Shown in pieces: positions 1 to 9,075 of a DNA stretch of 55,362 nt (positions within the stretch are counted from its first letter, which is position 1; each line of letters begins with the position of its first letter). The notes under the pieces were generated by a model. That model ran no database searches. It was not told where the DNA came from and saw only the letters and a list, made by a program, of their open reading frames with translations. The stretch spans positions 1-55,362 of IMG/VR virus record IMGVR_UViG_3300030329_004008; one strand, given 5' to 3'. The DNA is from a virus. The position numbers were made by a program, and so were the translations under genes.

Positions 1-127
1 TTCCTTTCGCCCTTCTGCTGTTGAGGCATTTCACGAGTCTCTAGTAATTTATTCAGCTTTGGTATAGTAAGCTTGTTATAATCTACAGGCTCTTCAGTTA
101 GCTCGTCTGGATTTAAAAATCCTGGAG
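1..127. repeat. Left copy of the 127-bp terminal direct repeat (circular overlap)
   Basis: Bases 1-127 match 55236-55362 at 126 of 127 positions. The only difference is T at 49 against G at 55284. The minus-strand frame of the giant gene passes through both copies unchanged, so joining them gives a 55,235-bp circle with one continuous ORF. The overlap length and the intact ORF suggest assembly redundancy of a circular or circularly permuted genome. A true short terminal repeat is less likely but cannot be excluded. Confidence 0.9.
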
Positions 128-2015
128 GAAGATCTTCTGTTTCATCCTGCTGCTCAAGTGCAGCTTGCTCCATTTGTAATTCAATTTCTCTCTCTTCTTC
201 TGTAGTGAGGTCAGGATCTGTTTGTTTTGGCTTACGAACTGGAGCGACTTCAGTAGCCTCTATATTTAAAAGTCTCTTAGCCTCTTCTACATAGGCTGGA
301 TCTGTATATCTTGTTGAAAATGCATCTAAAAATTCTTCATCATTTACCCCAAGTTCTCCAAGGATAGCTCTTCCTTTACGCTTTAATGCACCAAGGACTG
401 CTCCTGGAGTTCTATCTGATTGTCCTATATTTGCAGCTAATTGTTCTTCTTGATCAACCTCTCCAAGCCTAAGGACAGTTTTTAGCAATATACTATCCCT
501 ATCTATATCTGGAGCAACAACCTCAGGTCTAATATCTGGCTTATCAATCTGAAGATCCTTTAATGATTTAGCAGATCTAGGCTTTCCACCTAAAGCTTTA
601 ACAGCTAAACCCACTGCAGCTTCACCAAATGCACCTTTACTAGCAGTCTCACCAAGCTCTGTTTTAAATTCTGCCATTGCCTGAGTGTGACCTTTATAGC
701 CTGATTGTATAGCTTTTTGAGCTAATAGCTGTAAAGATTCCTCTCCAGCCCCTCCAGCACCTATAACTGCGGCAGATTCAATCCAGTCTACTATGCGCTT
801 ACTGCGCATCTTCTTAATTCTAGAACCAATATCACTGATACTCTGACCTGTTTTTTGAGCTAAGGCAACAGTCTTAGGATGCTTATATATAAAATCATCC
901 ATCTTAGCAGCCATCTTTTTATAGCCCGAAGTAAATCTTGTTCTATTCCATAGCTGTTGAGCAGGCACTCCCATTGACTTGTTAAGCATGAGTTTCAAAC
1001 TAGTACGCTCTATTGCCATAGCAGGTCCCATGTAGGCTAGGGCATTTGCATTAGCCATAGAAGAAGCATTCTCTATGCTATAACCACGATTTCTAAAATA
1101 TTCAAAGCTTTCATTCCATTCATCTGAATATTCAAATATTCCACCAACAGTCATTCCAGTTGTAAGAGCCGCAGAAGGTCCCCCTAGCACGAATCCTAAG
1201 CCAGCAGCACCAAAATTTATAATAGGAGAAGTTAATGCACTGGCAGCCCATGCGCCCATTTGCTTTGCGCTACGCTCCTTCTGTAAGTCTGAAGGACTAG
1301 CATTGTTAAGCCAATGATAATATGCACGATTCTTAGGATCTTGCATATGTTTTTCCATTGCATGCCCGCCATGTTCAGATAACATATTGCTCCACATTTG
1401 CAATGCATCTCCTGTGGTATACCCAGTAACAGGTCTTTTAAATCTGCCTTTCTTATAATCTCTGTATCCTTTATTTATTGCAAGGAAAGCCCCATCTGGA
1501 TTAGCATTCCATAAGCTCTTCCCTACCTTGCCCCAATCTACATAAGCTAAGGATTCTGGTATAGCAAATACATTTGCAGCAGTCTGAGGTAGCGCTGAGG
1601 GTAATGCAGATATAGCTCTCCATAATTGGGTTTCAGCTTCCTGTGTTATAACCTGTCCCCAACCTGGCTCTTTTACGCCAGCATCATAAAGAAATTCAAG
1701 AGGAACATCATCGCTCAATCTGTGCCTTAAAGCAGCTCTCTCTGGATGATTTTCATCGAAAATGTATCCTAATACAAATTGCTGATCTGTAATATTCTCT
1801 GGCTGGGTAAAGACTAATTTTTGCTCACCTGCGAAAGGAGTAACCCAATCGTAATCAGTACCTCCTCGTATTTGAGAGGCAAATTCCTCATAAGACATAA
1901 GTCCTGGAGCTAAGGAAAGCTTATCAGAAATAGTCTGTTCTTTTTCTAGTAGGGCTTTATACTTATCTGATGCATTTATGAGTGCATTAATCTCGGAAAT
2001 ATCTAGTCTGGCCAT
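1..2015 (-). CDS. Giant polyvalent virion protein with RNA polymerase motifs, N-terminal part (residues 1-671, continues at the right end)
   Basis: I translated this frame triplet by triplet from the ATG at 2015 to base 1 and found no stop. It continues in frame through the terminal repeat into the ORF ending at 48875, giving 8,376 nt and 2,791 residues. This part begins MARLDISEINALINASDKYK. It has a helical acidic region, then Gly/Ala-rich hydrophobic stretches at about residues 255-285, 400-415 and 445-460, as in internal virion proteins that cross membranes at ejection. A Gln/Glu-rich linker (about 590-650) leads to the catalytic half. The ATG lies one base after the stop of the upstream gene and its Shine-Dalgarno is weak, so translation is probably coupled. 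The T/G mismatch between repeat copies changes one residue (Lys in this copy, Thr in the right copy). Confidence 0.9.
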   Translation of the reverse strand, partial: MARLDISEINALINASDKYKALLEKEQTISDKLSLAPGLMSYEEFASQIRGGTDYDWVTPFAGEQKLVFTQPENITDQQFVLGYIFDENHPERAALRHRLSDDVPLEFLYDAGVKEPGWGQVITQEAETQLWRAISALPSALPQTAANVFAIPESLAYVDWGKVGKSLWNANPDGAFLAINKGYRDYKKGRFKRPVTGYTTGDALQMWSNMLSEHGGHAMEKHMQDPKNRAYYHWLNNASPSDLQKERSAKQMGAWAASALTSPIINFGAAGLGFVLGGPSAALTTGMTVGGIFEYSDEWNESFEYFRNRGYSIENASSMANANALAYMGPAMAIERTSLKLMLNKSMGVPAQQLWNRTRFTSGYKKMAAKMDDFIYKHPKTVALAQKTGQSISDIGSRIKKMRSKRIVDWIESAAVIGAGGAGEESLQLLAQKAIQSGYKGHTQAMAEFKTELGETASKGAFGEAAVGLAVKALGGKPRSAKSLKDLQIDKPDIRPEVVAPDIDRDSILLKTVLRLGEVDQEEQLAANIGQSDRTPGAVLGALKRKGRAILGELGVNDEEFLDAFSTRYTDPAYVEEAKRLLNIEATEVAPVRKPKQTDPDLTTEEEREIELQMEQAALEQQDETEDLPPGFLNPDELTEEPVDYNKLTIPKLNKLLETREMPQQQKGER

Positions 2016-2016
2016 A

Positions 2017-4077
2017 TTATCTTATTTTAAAAAGTGCTGGATCTATATTGTTAAGAAGTCTTACCGCTGGTAGCAACTCAAGGAATAATCTAGCATGATT
2101 TTCATCACCATCAAAATAACTTGAGATAGTCTTGGATGTTATATTTGGAATATATCCACCACGTCCATCGCTTTTAGTCATATATTCTGATAATGCTTTT
2201 AAACTCTGCATTCTATCTTCGTTACTTGCATGATAAGCGTCTTGATAATCGTCAAAAAGTTTATAATAAGGCGTCTCTTTGTCATCTCTGAACCATCCCA
2301 TTTCACCTCCCGCTTTTGACAATAAACTATATGCATTGCTTGCAACTTCATTTGCTACTCTTATCGAAGCCCCAGGAGTATATTTCTTCATGGTTGTCGG
2401 AACCTTAATCTTGAACAGCCCTGCAGTGCTTTGGTCCTCTTCTGTAAACATATCCTCAAGTTTGTCATCCCAAGCATTACTCCAATCTGATAAAGTCCCT
2501 CTATTATCTTCAAGATATTCCTGATTAAATGCATGCCCGCTAACAGACGCCCATCTTTCTTGGAAGGCGCTAATATTAGCAGCTTCAGATTCCATCTTAT
2601 CACTAACTTTATCAAGTTCTTTAATAAGTTCTGGATCATCCATTATAGTCTGTGCATATACCTTAGCTTGCTCAACCATATCTGCAGTAGTATTAGGCAG
2701 CATTGACTGAATAGTAGCTTCATCATTATTAGCATAAGCATTAACCAGACCAAACAACTGAGGATCTTCTGTGGCTAGCGTCTCTATATTCGCAAGAGAA
2801 GTAGCTGTAAATATTTTATCATAATCTGTACGTAATCCCTCTATAGCTTCATTTAAATGGTCTATCGCTCCTGGAGATTGGCTTATTAGCCTTGCCCTAT
2901 TTTTAATAGCTTCTCTATCGCTATCTGAAATAGAACTAAAATCCCCAGACCTTACTCCAGTTACCTCGTAATTTAAAGCGTGTAGCTGTACAGGAGACAA
3001 GCTATTAATATCAGCTTCTAGCAATCCTGTAGCTACCTTTTCATATTCTGTGCTTCTATTGTCAATCTCAGTACTAGCCTTCTTGTATAGCTCGCCTAAT
3101 TCTCCATGTAACGAGAATCTATCTATATTCTCTACAAATGCCTTGATATTATTAGCTGCTTGATCCTTATCCATTGGTGAGGGACCCAATAATGCAGCGG
3201 CATCATCATATGTTTTCTGACTTCTATCGCCAGATGCAGCAGCTACATAAACAGCTTGCATTAAATTTGGATTCTCTAAAGCCAATACTTCTAACTGACT
3301 CTTAGAAACTTCTGTCAAAGCTGTAATTCCGCTTTCGTAAAATTCTTTTGCATCAGATATATTTTCTGACTTCATCTCATGACCTTCAGGAAGAAAATAG
3401 CTCTTCATCCCTGTAGCATCTTGATCCTTAAGCTCTGCAAATCCTAATTCCTTAAGAGCATCTTCCTGATATCCAGACAAGAAATTCTCCATGTCAAGCT
3501 GTATCCCAGCTTCGTTTTTATCCTTATCCATAGCCTTAACTAAAGCTATTGACTGATTGTCTTTAACGATCTTATCTAATCTATTTTTCAGCCTGGATTG
3601 ATTAGCATCATATGCCTTGCTAGCAACAGAAAGCTTAGATTGTTTTAAACTTTCCAGAACTTCTAAAGCATCCATGCTTCTAGTTTCTAATCCACTCCAC
3701 TCATCATATACTGCTTGAATTTCATTCTCACTATCTACAAACATCTGCTCACGTTGCTTAATAGCTTCAAGCCCCATAGTGCCCTGTTGGTAGACTGTTG
3801 CAAGGGCATCATTATATAGGTCGTAATCATCATTTTGAGACGCCTCGTTTACAAGTTCTAAGCTTTCTTCCATTCCTGATACAATCTCTGCATTATATCC
3901 TTGAGAATTAAGCATCTTAAAGCCTGAACTAATCGGATCAACAAGAGCCTTAACTTCTACTTGATCTTCCTTTGCGTCAAGCTTCGTAAAGTACTCTAAT
4001 GCAGTTAATGCAGTGCTAGTAATGCCCTTTAATAACTGTTCATTACTTACTTGTAATTTACTTGTATCTATTGCCAT
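2017..4077 (-). CDS. Putative internal virion protein, 686 aa, all-helical
   Basis: Unrecognised protein directly upstream of the giant gene in the late operon. The sequence is rich in Glu, Lys, Ala, Leu, Asp and Gln with long predicted helices throughout. It has no cysteine, no signal peptide and no hydrophobic segment that I can see. Its size and place (after the tail spike, before the giant polyvalent protein) match the internal or ejection protein block of podoviruses such as T7 gp14-gp16 or P22 gp7/16/20. That role is inferred from position, not from a motif. An AAGGAA Shine-Dalgarno precedes the ATG. Confidence 0.7.
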   Translation of the reverse strand: MAIDTSKLQVSNEQLLKGITSTALTALEYFTKLDAKEDQVEVKALVDPISSGFKMLNSQGYNAEIVSGMEESLELVNEASQNDDYDLYNDALATVYQQGTMGLEAIKQREQMFVDSENEIQAVYDEWSGLETRSMDALEVLESLKQSKLSVASKAYDANQSRLKNRLDKIVKDNQSIALVKAMDKDKNEAGIQLDMENFLSGYQEDALKELGFAELKDQDATGMKSYFLPEGHEMKSENISDAKEFYESGITALTEVSKSQLEVLALENPNLMQAVYVAAASGDRSQKTYDDAAALLGPSPMDKDQAANNIKAFVENIDRFSLHGELGELYKKASTEIDNRSTEYEKVATGLLEADINSLSPVQLHALNYEVTGVRSGDFSSISDSDREAIKNRARLISQSPGAIDHLNEAIEGLRTDYDKIFTATSLANIETLATEDPQLFGLVNAYANNDEATIQSMLPNTTADMVEQAKVYAQTIMDDPELIKELDKVSDKMESEAANISAFQERWASVSGHAFNQEYLEDNRGTLSDWSNAWDDKLEDMFTEEDQSTAGLFKIKVPTTMKKYTPGASIRVANEVASNAYSLLSKAGGEMGWFRDDKETPYYKLFDDYQDAYHASNEDRMQSLKALSEYMTKSDGRGGYIPNITSKTISSYFDGDENHARLFLELLPAVRLLNNIDPALFKIR

Positions 4078-4093
4078 AATTTTTCCTTATTAA

Positions 4094-5320
4094 TTAACAT
4101 GAGCCACATTGAGTATTATGATATCTTGTTCTACATCTTGTATAGCTTTTACCCCATTTGCCTAAACAATGCAGAAGAGATTGCGCCTTCGCTGCTGAGC
4201 AACATAGTGTATTTACCGTACCACCTGGTGTAGACTCATCTAATGTATCTAAAATTTCACCGCCAGTTTCTGTTGTGATGCTACCAGTAGCAAGATCAGT
4301 ATAAAGTTCAGTAGCCCAATCTACACCTGCACTTTCACATTCTGCTTGAGAATGACCAGCTTGCATGCATGATGACATAACTTCATTTTTTAAAACCTCA
4401 TCTCCTTGAACGCCCGCGAAAACTTCTGTACAACTACCATCGTCTTTATTAGCATTTGGATTGTAATTAGGATCTTCAGGATCCATACAGCCTGGAATAA
4501 CTTCTGGACCTTCTTGTAATGGCTTAGCAGCAGTAATCAAATCCCACATTCTTCCTTGATAATTCTCTACTATATCTAAAAGATCTTGACCATAATCAAG
4601 TCTTCTACCTTCTATATTGATCAAGCTTCCTTCTAGTGCTAATTCATTTGCGTCTGCTTGAAAATCAAATCCACTCACTATTCTATCATATGCACTGTCA
4701 GCCTTTTGTTGCATTTGACCAGTTCTTTGACCAAATCCTCGAGACCTTATAATTGCCTCAGCACTATCTCCCATAGATTCAAGTTCACTAGACTTAGTAA
4801 ATCTTAAATCATCAGCTTTCAATTCCGCACCTTCTTTTGTAAGCCTTTTCTCTTCCTCTAAAAGACCTATCATAGATTCAATATTCTCTGTTTTCTGCTC
4901 AAAAGTACTACCTTCCCAACCAGGAAAGTCAGCACCATATTCCGCTTTCCATTCTTCAAAGCTAAGGTTTGTCCAATCCTTCCCTCCGATAGCTTCATAT
5001 ATATCTATAAGCCAAGAATCCTCATGTTCTCCTACTCCTGAAATAAAATCTCCCTGCTTATGTTCGTATCGCTCTGTTTCTGGATTCCAGATTAAAGGAT
5101 CTGGTTCCCAGCCTCTGTCGTCAGTATATGGATTTAGCGTAGCCTGAGGACAATCTTGAGGTGTAGCTGCATAAGATCCATCTATACATCGAAAGTTTCC
5201 CTGGCTTTTTGGAACTATATTTACATCTTTCTGATCTGTATCCCAAGGATTAAATTCTGTAAGATCTATAGGCTCATGAGAGCCCCATTCGTAACTGATA
5301 GAAGGATTTGTCTTTCCCAT
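4094..5320 (-). CDS. Virion-type protein with a GCMDP..DDGSC motif and Cys-rich tail, 408 aa
   Basis: The function is not recognised. The N-terminal third is Trp/Asp-rich and the middle (about 130-260) is helical. Around residues 287-307 there is the motif GCMDPEDPNYNPN followed by KDDGSC, an Asp/Asn-rich, two-Cys element common in secreted proteins of marine bacteria and some marine phages and suggestive of calcium binding. The last 40 residues hold six cysteines (LCC, HC, RC, QCGSC), which is odd for a cytoplasmically assembled virion protein. It lies three bases downstream of the next gene in the late operon. A structural or ejection role is inferred from position. Confidence 0.7.
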   Translation of the reverse strand: MGKTNPSISYEWGSHEPIDLTEFNPWDTDQKDVNIVPKSQGNFRCIDGSYAATPQDCPQATLNPYTDDRGWEPDPLIWNPETERYEHKQGDFISGVGEHEDSWLIDIYEAIGGKDWTNLSFEEWKAEYGADFPGWEGSTFEQKTENIESMIGLLEEEKRLTKEGAELKADDLRFTKSSELESMGDSAEAIIRSRGFGQRTGQMQQKADSAYDRIVSGFDFQADANELALEGSLINIEGRRLDYGQDLLDIVENYQGRMWDLITAAKPLQEGPEVIPGCMDPEDPNYNPNANKDDGSCTEVFAGVQGDEVLKNEVMSSCMQAGHSQAECESAGVDWATELYTDLATGSITTETGGEILDTLDESTPGGTVNTLCCSAAKAQSLLHCLGKWGKSYTRCRTRYHNTQCGSC

Positions 5321-5322
5321 AT

Positions 5323-6363
5323 TTAATTACCTCTTCTTATATTATTTATTAATGGTAATTGGTCTTGATTTAAGTTTAATCTATTCCTTAATCTTACCGA
5401 TTCTAATAAGGCACTTGCCCGAGTTTGGGGTAATTCTGGCATAGGAACTGAAGATACTGTAGACCCAACAGTATACCCAGATTCTGTTATCTCCCCAGTA
5501 TCTATCATATTCTGTAAAAGCTCATCTAGATCTGGTATTCCATAAGTTAGTGATTCTGATGCTTCATCCCACGATGCAGAAGCATAATGTAGAGGAGTAG
5601 AACCAGAGAAAGGCTCTAATGGAACTTTTGATATTTGAGATAAATATGAATCTGAGACTGGCATATCTTTGAATCCCAATGCTTCAGGCAGAGGTGCATC
5701 TAAAGCATCTATAGCTGACAAGCCTCCTTCCAATGTACCAGTACTTTCAAGACCTTGATTAAACATTAATGCCTCAGGACTGAGTGTAGCACCTGTTGGG
5801 ACTGGAGCTTCAGGTCCCCCGAAGATAAATTCATTGGCTGACTCCCATCCACCTAGCTTCTGAACTCCAGAGGCCATACTATATGCAGTCATAGAGTCGT
5901 TAAGTTGCTTTAATATATCAGTCTTCCACTCACTATCAACTACATCCCTTAGCTTATCAGCTTGACCGTCTAATGCTTTAGCGACCTCTGGAGCTTTATT
6001 TTTATAATATTTTGTCTTAGGAGGCTCTCCAGTTACAAAGTCTCTTATAGCTTCATCTCCTTCTTGAAAATAATCTATCCCTCCTCTTACGACAGCACCT
6101 GCAGCTGTACCAGCAGCAACACATCCTCCAAGTCCAGTACCACCTGTGAAAATTAGACATCCAGCTGTAGTACCTAAAGTAGCTAGATTACCCCAAAATC
6201 CCTTGTCTTCTGTCTCTTCTGTATAGTCCTTTACGGCAGAGCTTAATCTATCTTGACCTTTTTGGAGCCACTTATCTATAGCTGATAAAGCTTCTATTGC
6301 ACCCATCTGCATTTTAGATCCTGCTTCCTTAAAACTTGCTGGTCTTTTGCTTTCTTCTGACAT
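5323..6363 (-). CDS. Putative internal/ejection virion protein with a hydrophobic hairpin, 346 aa
   Basis: Unrecognised. Residues about 1-55 form a charged helix. A Gly/Ala-rich hydrophobic stretch (about 58-95, including TAGCLIFTGGTGLGGCVAAG) could insert in a membrane. The C-terminal half is Pro/Ser/Leu-rich and low in charge. A hydrophobic hairpin behind an amphipathic helix is typical of phage ejection proteins that build a channel in the host envelope. The gene lies between the S74 spike gene and the other internal protein genes with 2-3 bp spacing, which supports a virion role. Confidence 0.65.
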   Translation of the reverse strand: MSEESKRPASFKEAGSKMQMGAIEALSAIDKWLQKGQDRLSSAVKDYTEETEDKGFWGNLATLGTTAGCLIFTGGTGLGGCVAAGTAAGAVVRGGIDYFQEGDEAIRDFVTGEPPKTKYYKNKAPEVAKALDGQADKLRDVVDSEWKTDILKQLNDSMTAYSMASGVQKLGGWESANEFIFGGPEAPVPTGATLSPEALMFNQGLESTGTLEGGLSAIDALDAPLPEALGFKDMPVSDSYLSQISKVPLEPFSGSTPLHYASASWDEASESLTYGIPDLDELLQNMIDTGEITESGYTVGSTVSSVPMPELPQTRASALLESVRLRNRLNLNQDQLPLINNIRRGN

Positions 6364-6366
6364 AAC

Positions 6367-8442
6367 CTATCCCTTTAAGCTATTAATTTCTGTTTGCATT
6401 GTGTCTATCTTTGCTGACAATTCTTGTACTGCTTTGATAAGGGGAAGAACAACTTTACCTATTGATAAAAATTGTTTTCCATCTTCGCCTTCTTCCCACA
6501 TTTTAAAAGTCTCAATATTGCATTCATCTAATGCCTGCTTAACTTCCTGAGCAATTAATCCATGATGAACTTTATCCGTATTTAGCCTATTAACTGCTGA
6601 ATAGTCATCCCATTCTTCTGGAAATTCATTTTGTGGTTTCCATCTGAAGGTGACATTTCTAAGTTTATTGATAAAGTTAAGACCAAGAACATCATCTTTA
6701 ATATCTTGTTTCCTTCTAATATCAGAAGTTTGAGACCAGGACACAGTTCCAGTATCAAAAGTTGAAGAATATATCTTTTCACCTAACATTCCAAATGTGA
6801 ATCTATCAGCAGACCCAGAGAAAACACCTTCACCTGATGCAGCCCCAATTACTATTCCACTATCTGTGCCACCAGCAAGATCAGCCCCATAACCAATACA
6901 TATATTGTAATTTCCAGTAGTAAGACCATCTCCAGCATTACTTCCAACAGCTACATTGCCGAATGCTTCGCTTGACGTTGTTGCATCTAAATTTTGGAGT
7001 GATGCATACCCAACACCTACATTATGTTGATTGGATGATGAAGACAGTGATCCATCTGTTGTTCCAGCATCTAAAAGGCTATTTCTACCAATAGCTATAT
7101 TAAGACCACTATCTGTAATATTCGTTCCAGCATAATCACCAATACATATATTCCCTTGACCATCTTCAAGGCTTTTCCCAGCACTATCGCCTATTAAAGT
7201 ATTTTGTGTTGAAGTAGCAGTAAGTGCTGCTCCAGCATCAACACCTATAGCTATATTCTTAGACCCTAAATCATTCCCATTGACACCTATGACAACATTT
7301 CTAGTTCCAGAACTTGTAATATTAATTTGGCCAGTAAGGTTAATATTGGCAACATTAAACACACCAGCGTCAGTAAGCTGTGCTGTAACAGTATCCGTAG
7401 TCCCTTGCCGATTGACAAATTGAAGAGCACCACCAGTTAAAATAAGTCTAGAAGTATCATCAGCTACTGGCCCTATAATAGCTCCACCAGCTTGAAATGT
7501 AGCTGCTAACACACTATTATCATATAGCCTTATACCATTACTATCTACATGCGTATATGTAGTAGCATTATCTCCATAGAGTTTAATACCAGCAGCAGCA
7601 ACCTCAAGTTTTACATTTTCACTAGCAGTACCATCATATAAATAAATAGTAGAACCAAATCTTGCAAGCTTAAAATCAGAAGGGGACTGGTTTTCAGTCA
7701 TTATATCTATCTGAGTATCCCCTAAAACAACTTGAGCCTCCATAGCATCAATAGCATCTTGAGCAGCATCGGCAGCACTATCATCAGTAGCAGCTGTATA
7801 GGCTAAACCTATTTCATTACCTGCATATGAAGATCCAGAAGTTAAGGCAGCAACGCAATTAAGAGTCAGTACGCTACCATTCCATGTTAAGGAGTTGGTT
7901 CCTGTGCCCCTTATTGAGAAGCTTGGAGTAGAATCATCAAGCCCTAAAAAAATAGCAGATTCTTGATTATATGATACAGTATCATCACTTGCATGTACAG
8001 TCAACTTGGTACTTGTTCCTGTTAAGGCCAAACTACTATTAATAGTAGTAGTACCATTAGAATCAACTCGAAAATTAGTAACAGCATTCGTTCCTATTGT
8101 TAATTCGCCATCTGCCGCAACCCTAAGGGCAGATTTACTTGAAGAATCTTCACCTATTCTAAGAGTCTCTCCAAATTGAGCTATAGAGATGCTTCCATCC
8201 ATTGCATTGATACCGCTATCATCTATAGTAAGATGGGTTAAGTGCCTCTCTCCAAGAGTCTCTGTAGGACCTAAGCCAGTCCCATGCCATGCTCCACCGA
8301 CTTTAGCAAATAAGCTTACCTTGCCATTTATATCTCTAATAGTAATAGCTCCATTAGATCCTTCACTGCTATCAGGTTCTCCAGTGCCAGTAGTGATTTT
8401 ACTAGACTTTTGATTCCATATTTGTCTTTGGTATCTATCCAT
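6367..8442 (-). CDS. Tail spike/fibre with C-terminal Peptidase_S74 chaperone, 691 aa
   Basis: A long Ser/Thr/Gly-rich beta-repeat body ends in an intramolecular chaperone. The S74 self-cleavage motif SDIRRKQDIKD begins at about residue 573 and is followed by FRWKPQ, HGLIAQEVKQ and a C-terminal coiled coil (ELSAKIDTMQTEINSLK). In the family, the chaperone trimerises the fibre and then cuts itself off at the conserved serine. Repeated blocks of the type NIAIG, TLIGDSAG and NICIGYGA at about 390-520 resemble the shallow beta-helix of other S74 fibres. This is probably a receptor-binding or glycan-degrading appendage. It overlaps the next gene by one base. Confidence 0.88.
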   Translation of the reverse strand: MDRYQRQIWNQKSSKITTGTGEPDSSEGSNGAITIRDINGKVSLFAKVGGAWHGTGLGPTETLGERHLTHLTIDDSGINAMDGSISIAQFGETLRIGEDSSSKSALRVAADGELTIGTNAVTNFRVDSNGTTTINSSLALTGTSTKLTVHASDDTVSYNQESAIFLGLDDSTPSFSIRGTGTNSLTWNGSVLTLNCVAALTSGSSYAGNEIGLAYTAATDDSAADAAQDAIDAMEAQVVLGDTQIDIMTENQSPSDFKLARFGSTIYLYDGTASENVKLEVAAAGIKLYGDNATTYTHVDSNGIRLYDNSVLAATFQAGGAIIGPVADDTSRLILTGGALQFVNRQGTTDTVTAQLTDAGVFNVANINLTGQINITSSGTRNVVIGVNGNDLGSKNIAIGVDAGAALTATSTQNTLIGDSAGKSLEDGQGNICIGDYAGTNITDSGLNIAIGRNSLLDAGTTDGSLSSSSNQHNVGVGYASLQNLDATTSSEAFGNVAVGSNAGDGLTTGNYNICIGYGADLAGGTDSGIVIGAASGEGVFSGSADRFTFGMLGEKIYSSTFDTGTVSWSQTSDIRRKQDIKDDVLGLNFINKLRNVTFRWKPQNEFPEEWDDYSAVNRLNTDKVHHGLIAQEVKQALDECNIETFKMWEEGEDGKQFLSIGKVVLPLIKAVQELSAKIDTMQTEINSLKG

Positions 8443-9074
8443 TAGTGTGCCCTGAGTATCCTGTAAACTAATGCAATATCATTGACCTCAAAATCCGCAT
8501 GAGTACTCCCACCGCTAGATACTATCTCCAGGGTTAAGTAACTAAATGCAGTGGGGCTTGATACTGTAAATTCATTCTTAGTTAAGCTAGCGCTTGTATT
8601 AAATGTATTGCTAGCAAACACATCACTGGTAGTTCCATTATCGTATCCCACTTTTATAACAGTATTCTCACCCTTTTTTGCATGCACTATTACCTTATAT
8701 AACTTCTTTTTTAATGCAGGGTACTTGAAGTCGAATGCTTTTGATGTCCATTTAAAATTAGCAGTAGCTTGCGGGCTTGGTTGCCACTTATCAATATCGT
8801 CAGTTCCTATCTTCCATACTACTAACTCTGAAGATCCGTTAATAGCAAAATTACTTACACTGACATTGGCAATAGCCCCTTTGCATAAAGACCATGAACC
8901 TGTTCGCATATCATATATAAGCATATCTTCATGATCAGTATGTGAAGAGTTAGTAGATCTTAAAACTAAAATTTGATCATTTACAGGATCATAGCCAATA
9001 GATGGATGTTGATCTGTATCGAAGAAAGACTGCCAGTCTATAGCTTTTTGTAATATATCAGTATTCTGAGCCAT
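8442..9074 (-). CDS. Tail nozzle C-terminal-like protein, 210 aa
   Basis: The protein begins with a beta-propeller-like blade (PSIGYDPVNDQILVLRS, then MLIYDMRTGSWSLC), the pattern seen in phage stabilisation and nozzle proteins. The second half reads as a beta-sandwich (YKVIVHAKKGENTVIKVGYD). It lies one base downstream of the 541-aa nozzle-like gene, which stops after a Pro/Ser/Asn-rich tail. I read the pair as a nozzle protein encoded by two genes. Alternatively it is an independent tail-tip protein. There is an ATG start. Confidence 0.65.
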   Translation of the reverse strand: MAQNTDILQKAIDWQSFFDTDQHPSIGYDPVNDQILVLRSTNSSHTDHEDMLIYDMRTGSWSLCKGAIANVSVSNFAINGSSELVVWKIGTDDIDKWQPSPQATANFKWTSKAFDFKYPALKKKLYKVIVHAKKGENTVIKVGYDNGTTSDVFASNTFNTSASLTKNEFTVSSPTAFSYLTLEIVSSGGSTHADFEVNDIALVYRILRAH

Positions 9075-9075
9075 A

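Noticed and set aside
1-127. True long terminal repeat or att site
   Set aside because: It lies within a continuous coding frame, equals a usual assembly overlap size and no integrase gene is present.
8551-8934. 127-aa hydrophobic plus-strand ORF
   Set aside because: Antisense to the 210-aa nozzle-like gene; no start signal and wrong operon direction.
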